This document shows, one piece after another, positions 56,801 through 64,000 of a DNA stretch of 64,000 bases. The stretch's first letter is position 1. Every line of letters starts with the position of its first letter. Position numbers and translations under genes: made by a program. The notes beneath the pieces were generated by a model, which did no database searches, was not told the DNA's origin, and worked only from the letters and a program-made list of their open reading frames with translations. The stretch is from Agrocybe praecox (Eukaryota; Basidiomycota; Agaricomycetes; Agaricales; Agrocybaceae), in contig OZ024842.1 in assembly GCA_964017145.1 (NCBI GenBank), positions 930,001-994,000 on the forward strand, read 5' to 3'.

Positions 56801-58601
56801 AACCATATGCTCGAAGCCCCTTAAGCTTAAGTACGTGAACGCACGTCGCCTGCGCATGCGCGAGGCTTAGAAACGTGGCTACTTCATGGGTTTAATAAAA
56901 CCACATTTGCACTTAGCGCAAAGGTGATAGATAACAAACCTTGACTTGTCTATGAAAATCCCTCATACGTCCTAGAAATAGAAAGACCATGGGTAGGAAA
57001 TTATCAACAACCAAGGCAACCTCCGAGTCTCCTTGCACCAGCGGAATCTGCACACCTCAACCGAGGAAAATTCCAGCACGCGTCAGAGGTATATACTGGT
57101 ATATAACAAGCAACGAAAAGAGAGCCGACCGCGTAAAAAACACCGAAATGAACCATGATCTACTCCTTGGGTTCGTCCTTCGAAGATACGCATTTTAAGC
57201 CACGATAGATCATTCTTGTCATGATCGAGTACTATGACTGCGGCATATGGTCGGTAGCCTGCTCTAACTACACAACAACGTCCCTACTACCTTCGATACA
57301 CACGTATGTGTCGTTCTGTTATCTGCTAGTACGTACAGGATATATAATTAACCTGCTATGTTAATGACATACGTTGTCCAAGTAGCCCCGAAGTTAATCC
57401 ATGGGGGATCTACTCAAATGATGCGATACGAATACGACGGCTTGCAGTAATATCATGTCATAGAAGAAAGGAATCTATTTACGACATTTTTCTTCAGAAC
57501 TAATTCGGGCGTGTAAAAGCACAAAAATAGCTTTCTTCCTTGCGAACACAGATTCAGATTCCGAAAAGAACCCATATGATTGCGGGTTCTGTATAACTAT
57601 CATTCCAAAGAGAAATAACCACTGTACATATGTATTAGCTTTCGCATAGCATGATCTAAGTGGCGTAAGTTTCAATCGTTTTCGATAAAAGAGGCTCGGT
57701 CTTTAAAGACGGTTGTCGGAGGATGGTATAAATCTACAACCTTGTCGACATTGTATCCCGTCTTTTGAGACCTCGGCGAGGTTAACTCGGTTACCGCGCG
57801 TAGCATCGCATCGCTGTAGTCTCGGTCAAACATCTACATAACCAAGGACTTCACTATTGTCAAGCTATCAACCTGAGGCGTTAATTTTACGGCACTTTCC
57901 GAGCACCATGCCAGCTGTGCATATACAAGCACACCTCCATACACGCACCGCCTCCTCAGTGGCCGCAGAAAACCAATTGCAACCGCTGTTCATTTTGTCT
58001 TTGTCTGGCGCATATCATGATATCATCCCCAATTATTATGCTCGTAGGCGCAGGCACATATCGATCCCCAACGTCAACAGATGTCAACGCTTATAATCCT
58101 ATCGCAAGTTATCATATCTCCATGAACACTTTCACGTTAGTTTCTCTGTTAGAACATCTCGAAAGCTGTATATTTTTTCTCAGTGATATGATGTTATCAA
58201 CCGATAGATAGGCTCGAGTAAACAATGTCCCTGGATATGCCATCAGCGCCGCCGACGCTCGCAGATTTGATTTGAGTATCTCCATTTAGATCTTTCTTCC
58301 ATTCCAGACCTCCAAATAAAGAAAAAGGATGAGCTGAGCTTTTGGCTGTCTACACGCACGTTTGCAGAGTGTTGATAATGCGAAGGGAGACCTAAAGTGA
58401 GATGGTAATGTTACGTTTTGTAAGCCAGAGTCCTGTAATCGTAATCTCTCATATCGAACTGATTAACGGTTCGCGTCATGATAGATAAAAATAAGCAGCT
58501 ATAATAAACGTAATATTTCTTTATTTTTCATGTTTAAACAATTCAAAAATAGCCTCTGAGACTATAACTCTGGAGGGACGGATCCATAGGACTTCGCATG
58601 T
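53829..58601. other. 4.8-kb gene-poor interval in the genic half
   Basis: No confident gene. Frames are short and unfamiliar. Promoter-like TATATAAG occurs at about 54,903 (followed by about 400 bp without a good start codon) and GGTATAAATC at about 57,725. A short GT repeat lies at about 55,824-55,836. Unlike the left half, CpG is not depleted and no transposon ends were recognised, so this is ordinary intergenic DNA, possibly with an unrecognised noncoding transcript. Confidence 0.5.
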
Positions 58602-59145
58602 CTACAAGTTAATGTTGACGGGGGTGCAACCCAGGGCGACGACGCCGTCTGAACGTCGAGGAAGAATTAAGAATTAAGAATTTTCAATAATAAAAGCGGT
58701 GACTGACTGAATGAGTTGTTCGAGCAGCAAACGGGTTGGGCGGAGCTGTGTTCAAAGCAACGCGTCAGTGTCCCGAAAACAAACGCAGAGCGCATGAGCG
58801 TTACCAGGAGTTGGCACCAACTCCAATGACGGAGAGAGGGCTGCAAGTCAACCCGACCAAAGCAGTGACGTCTTGGACGACGATGCCCAAAGTCGCAAGA
58901 AGCTTAGATGCAGCGGAGCTGTTCGCCGCCTGGAGGCTGTTGCCTATAATGTCGGTAAAGTGTCAGTACATTTGTGTAGAAAATCAAGCCACGCTTGAAG
59001 ACATACAGCACTGGAGATCACCAGTGTTGCACTGGCTGGCGGGAGTGGTAGAGCCTCCTCCTCCGCCACCATTTCGGCGAACAGGTGCGACTGTGGCAGC
59101 TGCAAGGGTAACAAAGGCAAGAGTGGAGGCGAGCTTGAATTGCAT
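58602..59145 (-). CDS. Class I hydrophobin
   Basis: Small secreted amphipathic protein that assembles into the rodlet layer on aerial hyphae, spores and fruit bodies. Four exons (59145-59007, 58943-58805, 58745-58708, 58648-58602), 363 nt, 120 residues. The signal peptide MQFKLASTLAFVTLAAATVA is followed by a short basic and Gly6 linker, then the eight cysteines: C39 (QCNTGDLQ), C46-C47, C80 (GLTCSPLSV), C93 (GANSC), C99-C100 (AQPVCCSNNS), C113 (ALGCTPVNINL). The spacing C-X6-CC-X32-C-X12-C-X5-CC-X12-C fits class I. The three introns are 63, 59 and 59 bp; two of them split or adjoin the cysteine motifs, so an unspliced reading stops early. A second in-frame ATG 21 codons upstream (59208) would spoil the signal peptide and is rejected. 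Confidence 0.96.
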
Positions 59146-60252
59146 GTTGAGAGTAGTTAATTGAACGATGTGGGTTGTTCGAGTGAAGAAATAATGGTAC
59201 AACTGCACACCATTTTATACTCGAATGCGCCCTACCTCAATTGCAGCGCATTGAAGACTACGTTTGAGAATCTTTCGCAGAGAGTCAGGACTTAGAGCGC
59301 TTGTACAACGTGCGTCATAATTCAGAATATTTGAAGCCTTTGTCAACGTCAAAAGTGGAGATCCCGTAAGAAAGTGTATAGATATAATGTATTGACCAAG
59401 GTTGGTGTGAGAGATTAAACGTCCAGAGTCAATTGAGATTTGATGCGACCTCAAAGAAAAAAGAAAACAGTTTAGATATCTCACCTGAGTACAATGTTCA
59501 TAACATACCGAAATATTTACCGACGCGGACTTGCACATGTGTTCGCACCAGGTGTTCCTTGCCTTTGTGCGTCATGAGAAAGTATATGTGGGTTAAGCGG
59601 ACAGAACTATAGTGATTATGTGAGTCTCTGTCAGTCACTTGATCCAAAAGCAGAGTAACATACCTGCACATACTCCACATTCGAGATGACGTGCAGCAAA
59701 GTCCAAACGTGTAACTGATTTTCGTCCGGACAATTGTGGTAATTTTTTGATGTCCCATGATCATGCACTATGATACCATAGCAACATTACTTCCAGGAGG
59801 AATATATGTGGTACCCTCGCCCGTAGAAAGGTTAATGTTACTTGAAACCTTAGGCTATATTGACAAGTCGCGTCGTGTCGCGATATAGTCACGTGAGCGA
59901 AAGAGTAAAGGCAGTCCAGACAGAGAACTTCAGGAGAACATAGGAATTTGTGAACTAGTGTGAACATTAATTCTCCTCCCAATAGGTAGTTTGCTTGCAA
60001 ACGCTTGGGAAAGAGTAATGGACAGTAGAATTGAGAGAAGAGGTATGTTCCACATTCTCGGCTTGTGAACGTATAGAACTTCCAACCCGGTATGCCATTG
60101 ACTGAGCGAAACTTTTCTGAAGGACGAAAAATATCGCTGATAATGAATACTGATACAGAGAGAACGAGATAGTTTTGCCGCTGAAAATTTGGAGAAATCT
60201 TAAGTACGAGCGTCGACGGCACATAATCGAAACGAAAACTCACATAGACATG
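59146..60252. other. Intergenic; uncertain minus-strand frames only
   Basis: A 160-codon minus-strand frame (60243-59761) begins 10 bp after the prefoldin stop codon and has no recognisable domain (rich in Leu, Phe, Tyr). Smaller frames follow at 59,764-59,215. Possible GT-AG introns can be drawn, but no coherent protein results. I treat the interval as the prefoldin 3' region and hydrophobin promoter. A hypothetical gene cannot be excluded. Confidence 0.4.
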
Positions 60253-60858
60253 TTACTCGTCTAAATTGATAGCTTTGCCAAATTTTGCATACAACCTTTC
60301 CTTGAGGACATTCATCTGCGATTCACAGTCGTTTGCCTGTGCCGCGAGAATGGAGACTTGCTTGTCAACAAATGCTTGGTCTTTTTCGACTCGCTTCACC
60401 GCGCGTGGTTGGGTCATGTGGAGGAAAGCTTCACCGACTTTATACCTAAGCCATTGTCAGAAATCCGGAGACGTAAAGTGAGATTCCTTGACGCGCACAT
60501 AACCATCTCTTCCTCATCGACGAACTCTATTTCTGTCAAAAGATCATCAAGCGCCTCTTTTTCTTGCTGCATAATGCGTCAAAAGGTCACATATATTCAA
60601 ATGAAAAAGCCCAACGCACCTTCAACGCTTCAAGTTTTTCCTGAATGATGCGGATCCTGTTATTAAGCTTTGAAAAGGTATTGATTCGTTGTTGATCCTC
60701 TTGTACAAATCAGTTTTTTCTGATGAAATTGAAGATATGCGCAGGTGCACACCCCAGGTGACCTCCTCCGAGTTCTCGTTCTCTTCTTCTTGTTCTAGCT
60801 ATGATAGAAAGTCAGGGTTTCAATCCCCAGAATCGATGGTCACACTAACCATGCGCAT
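60253..60858 (-). CDS. GIM3: Prefoldin subunit 4
   Basis: A beta-type subunit of the hexameric prefoldin (GimC) co-chaperone that delivers nascent actin and tubulin to the CCT chaperonin. Five exons: 60858-60850, 60798-60753, 60699-60620, 60566-60499, 60445-60253; 396 nt, 131 residues. Reads MRM/LEQEEENENSEEVTWE, then DQQRINTFSKLNNRIRIIQE (first coiled-coil helix), TEIEFVDEEEMVM, YKVGEAFLHM (beta hairpin; the family has Y-[RK]-[IV]-G-[DE]-[TA]-F), VEKDQAFVDKQVSILAAQAN (second helix) and the hallmark C-terminus LYAKFGKAINLDE. Length matches the family (about 130). The first exon is only 9 nt; its ATG is preferred because MRM-L-Q/E-E is usual for the family, but another start further upstream is possible. 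Confidence 0.93.
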
Positions 60859-61024
60859 GATGGACGTTAAGAGAGAAAAGCGTGGCCGCGATTTCAGGGT
60901 CTAGCCGAGTATGACCGTGACGATCCCCCCGGTTATGTCATCGGTCCGACTTTTGAGTTTCTCGCTGTGCCGTAGCTGAGGCACATAGAAGTCTTTGTTG
61001 AAGTAGAACTTGCTCTTGATTGTC
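60859..61024. promoter_or_regulatory. Shared divergent promoter of prefoldin 4 and S1P lyase
   Basis: Only 166 bp separate the two start codons, which point away from each other, so regulatory sequence must be shared or overlap. It contains CGATCCCCCCGG and TGCCGTAGCTGAGGCAC but no evident TATA box. Confidence 0.6.
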
Positions 61025-63320
61025 ATGACTTCTACTATTGCGTCTACAGGGAAGTCACTGAAGCAATACGCTTCAGTGCTTCTGACTTTGGATAATGCAA
61101 AGTCTGGTCTATTCTACTACGTACTCTTGGTACAGGTTATCAAGGCCAAACGACATCTTCAGGCAAGGGGCATTATAGCGACAGCGAAGGAGATATACGT
61201 CTGGGTCTCTCAGGTACGTTATAATACAATTAATGGACAGCAGTATACATCCTTACAGCAGGCCTCGACTGTAGCAAATAATCCGTCTCATTCTGCGGCT
61301 GCCGTCAACTCGCAAGAAGGTGGAATCGCAAATGGGTGCTGCTAAGCTCGACATCGAGAACCGTCTTGTGCCAAAGGGCGCAAATGTCACTCGTCACTTG
61401 TCTCTTCCTTCTGATGGAAAGTCTTTGGAATGGATTCTCGAAGAAATGGACAAAATGGATACCGAAATGGGAGGATCAGTAGAGTCTTGGAGGCAGGGAA
61501 AGCTTTCTGGAGCAGTTTATCGTGAGTAGCATTCTGCTTTGAAGTATAATTTACTATAACTGTACTACCACAGATGGAGGAGACGAATTATGCAAAATTA
61601 TTGTAGCAGCATACGCTCGCTACTGCGTTTCCAATCCTCTACACCCAGATGTCTTCCCTGCTATTAGGAAAATGGAAGCTGAAATCGTAGCGATGTGCTT
61701 GAAGATGTACCGAGGCCCAGAAGGTTCAGCTGGTGCCATGACGTCCGGTGGAACAGAGAGTATCATTATGGCTGTAAAGACACACAGGGATTGGGCTAGA
61801 GCTACGAAAGGCATCACTGAGCCAGAGATGTTTGTGGGACTCTATTATTATCCGAGACTGCGCTGATCTTACTTTTTAGGATTGTTCCTTCAACCGTCCA
61901 CGCAGCATTCGACAAAGCTGGTGCTTATCTCGGTATCAAAGTCCACACAATCCCTATCGACCAGTACACTCGGAAAGTGAACGTTAAGCATGTTAAGCGT
62001 GCTATGTATGTGCATTCTGTGATAACTTGGAATCATTACTGAAGAGCATGAAAGTAACCCCAATACTATTATGGTTTGTTCTTCTCTAAGATACGCACTC
62101 TATGATCTGTACTCACAAATCTTCCAGCTTGTAGGCTCTTGCATCAATTTCCCAGATGGCAATCAAGAAGATATCGAGGCACTTGGTGCTTTGGCGAAGA
62201 AACATAACATCGGTCTTCACGTCGATTGTTGCCTCGGTTCTTTCGTGGTTCCCTTCCTCGAGCCTTCTGGCTTAGCAAAGGGCGACAGCAAAGGTAGGTA
62301 TCGCTTGACACCTTTTGACTTCACTGTCGAAGGCGTTACTAGTATAAGTTGTGATACCCATAAGGTGTGTCAATTCTCTGTTGCACTCCCTTCTTGAATT
62401 TGTAACTAAAAAGAGTGTCTTGAAAGTATGGATTTGCACCCAAGGTGAAACGTTTCATACACGTATTCGCTGGTTTAGACTGATATATTTGGTATCAGGG
62501 GACTTCCGTCGTGATGTACCGATCAGCAGAATTGCGGCGCTTCCAGTATTATGTTAATCCATCTTGGCCTGGTGGTGTTTATGCAAGCCCAGGATTGTCT
62601 GGCTCTCGGTAAATACCATATGTGACCTTTATGCAACTTGAATGTTGACCAAACTAGACCAGGCGCCTTGATTGCTGGATGTTGGGCAGTTATGCAACAT
62701 CTGGGAACAGAGTATGTTTTGCATCCCCCTAGCATAGACTGACATTCACGTTCTGATCGGTTATCTAGAGGCTACATGGCATCATGCCGCGACATCGTAA
62801 CCGCTGCTCGCACTATCGCTGACGCAATTACGGATGATATTCCTGAGCTTTATGTTCTCGGAAACCCACCAGCATCGGTAGTAGCTTTTGCAAGCAAACA
62901 CCCGCAGGTTGACGCATTAGAGGTTGGCGACGGAATGAGCAAGAGAGGCTGGCACTTGAACGGATTGAGCTCGCCGAAGAGCGTGCACATTGCCTGCACC
63001 GTCAGTCTTCTTTTATTGTATCCTTAGTGTCGGAGAGAAACTGACTACATGTCCATCCTTCTTTCTTTTTTTTTTTGCAGAGGCTTACTCTCCAGGTTGT
63101 AGATCAATTCATTGCCGATTTGAAAGATTCGGTCCGCGAAGCTAAGATTGCACCATCTGGTAAAGGGACCATGGTTTCGGTTTATGGTCTGTTACTTCCT
63201 CTGCTTTTCGATTAACATCCAATAACAATCATCCAAGGTCTCGGAAACTCTAGTGCTGTTGGCCCTGAAATGGTTTCTCAACTAGCGTCATCGTTTTTGG
63301 ATGCTCTTTACAAAGCTTAG
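61025..63320 (+). CDS. DPL1: Sphingosine-1-phosphate lyase
   Basis: PLP-dependent ER-membrane enzyme that cleaves phosphorylated sphingoid bases to a fatty aldehyde and ethanolamine phosphate, the exit step of sphingolipid breakdown. Twelve exons: 61025-61213, 61275-61521, 61574-61829, 61880-62005, 62055-62073, 62128-62364, 62427-62444, 62499-62608, 62658-62711, 62769-63000, 63081-63186, 63238-63320; 1,677 nt, 558 residues, the usual length. A hydrophobic N-terminal segment ([13 protein letters not shown], about 27-39) is the expected membrane anchor. Conserved blocks: [96 protein letters not shown] with the PLP-binding Lys at about 358, [38 protein letters not shown]. Exons 5 and 7 are only 19 and 18 nt. 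No defects. Confidence 0.96.
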
Positions 63321-63583
63321 GCCGCGTGTATTCCATGTGTCGTGTTACTTGAGTATTTTGTACATATTTATAAATATTGTCTTTGGAAATCTCCTCGCTA
63401 TCATTGCTGTTGACTATTTCTTTGCAACATACGATACTCATCATCACTTTTGGGACCGACGAGTATATCTGAGTCTCTCTCTGCCCCTCTCTCTCACACA
63501 CACAAAAGAAAGAAACCTCGACAATGGGGCGTCTGAATGATGCCTTCGGTAACTTAGAGTGATGGCGGGATCCCTCTTTTGAA
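63321..63583. other. Convergent intergenic region with pyrimidine/CA repeat
   Basis: Lies between the lyase stop and the CHAT-gene stop (the genes converge). It contains a CTCTCT...CACACACACA simple-repeat stretch at about 63,472-63,505. The terminators must lie here, but no distinct signal stands out. Confidence 0.6.
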
Positions 63584-64000
63584 TCACATTCCAACATGAA
63601 TGTATGGCAACCAGGAAAGAAAATCGCTTCCGCCATGCGGACCGCAGTGCTTGACCTTCAGTTTGCGCACGGCTTTATGCAGAGCTCTTGCTGCTTTTCT
63701 GCTATCGGGAACCTTCCCTTCTTGGAATAGATACCCATAGACTTCATCTGCAATCATGGAAGCATCGTTGTCCCCGATGGACCACATGGATGCGATGACT
63801 CCATTATACCCAGCCGTCAACAACCCTGCAGCAAGATGAACCGCTTCGTCAGGATGTGCAGCGTCCCCTGAAGCGGTCTGGCATGCTGAAAGAAACGCGA
63901 AATCCGCGTTTGGAATTTGATTCTTGACGATATCTTCGAGGAAGAGGGTCCCGTCATGAAGGTGAAGCCCACTCTTCGTCGGTTCCTTCACGTCCTGTCG
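63584..64000 (-). CDS. CHAT-domain protein, C-terminal part (runs off window)
   Basis: CHAT domains are caspase/separase-like (clan CD) peptidase folds. In Agaricomycetes they usually follow a long TPR array, and the proteins are amplified in number. The open frame continues past the right edge at 64000; 138 codons are visible: KSGLHLHDGTLFLEDIVKNQ, then NADFAFLSACQTASGD with the predicted catalytic Cys, DEAVHLAAGLLTAGYNGVIA, SMWSIGDNDASMIADEVYGY, DSRKAARALHKAVRKLK, and the C-terminus FLSWLPYIHVGM before a TGA. The catalytic His (usually ACHG, about 20-30 residues upstream of the visible part) and the TPRs lie outside the window. No intron is seen in this part. Substrate unknown. Confidence 0.93.
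   Translation of the reverse strand, partial: RQDVKEPTKSGLHLHDGTLFLEDIVKNQIPNADFAFLSACQTASGDAAHPDEAVHLAAGLLTAGYNGVIASMWSIGDNDASMIADEVYGYLFQEGKVPDSRKAARALHKAVRKLKVKHCGPHGGSDFLSWLPYIHVGM

Noticed and set aside
58736..59164. 142-codon plus-strand frame over the hydrophobin gene
   Set aside because: Antisense to the hydrophobin exons and introns, which are supported by eight conserved cysteines and splice sites.
59761..60243. 160-codon minus-strand frame next to prefoldin 4
   Set aside because: No recognisable domain, starts 10 bp past the prefoldin stop, composition unlike neighbouring proteins. Kept only as an uncertain note.
1..64000. tRNA, rRNA or snRNA genes
   Set aside because: No T-loop-like GGTTCGAATCC box with a plausible cloverleaf and no rRNA-like sequence was noticed on either strand by eye. 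This was not an exhaustive search.

Overview
This window is a piece of a filamentous basidiomycete genome, most likely an Agaricomycete. The genes at the right end are split by many GT-AG introns of about 45-70 bp. They include a class I hydrophobin, a DUF6699-type protein, a very long alpha-arrestin, an ATG3, a 12-exon sphingosine-1-phosphate lyase and a CHAT-domain protein, a combination typical of mushroom-forming fungi. No species assignment is attempted.

The window has two compartments. Positions 1-43,643 are AT-rich and CpG-poor and consist almost wholly of transposable elements and their debris. In order they hold: a broken integrase-core gene facing an unknown Cys-rich gene; a small MITE; a Ty3/gypsy integrase scrap; a repeat-rich LTR-like tract; an LTR (family A, TGTCAGGG...CCCTGACA) with part of its interior; a 5.5-kb foldback element (8039-13553) with 9-bp target duplications, inserted in that interior; Ty1/copia polymerase remains; a family A solo LTR with a perfect TSD; a truncated Tc1 transposase; two apparently identical intact Tc1/mariner elements in opposite orientation (23993-25587 and 36192-37786); the 3' end of a gypsy element with an extra ORF and an LTR of about 2 kb; a decayed hAT transposon cut by that gypsy LTR; a second foldback element; a third family A LTR; an old Tc1 element (37800-42124) interrupted by two insertions, one of which carries a further hAT MITE; and a shortened hAT derivative (42318-43635) that ends at the compartment border. 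Most premature stops recognised in these elements are TGA where CGA is the likely ancestor, which suggests C-to-T decay at CpG.

Positions 44,003-64,000 are conventional gene-dense sequence: ATG3 (autophagy E2), an LYAR-type zinc-finger protein, a DUF6699 protein, an alpha-arrestin, a hydrophobin, prefoldin subunit 4 and sphingosine-1-phosphate lyase (divergent, 166 bp apart), and the C-terminal part of a CHAT-domain protease-like protein that runs off the right edge. Exon structures were worked out by hand from conserved protein motifs and splice signals. The sums of coding exons are in frame for ATG3, the DUF6699 gene, arrestin, hydrophobin, prefoldin 4 and S1P lyase. These genes are unrelated housekeeping and surface functions; no biosynthetic cluster is apparent.
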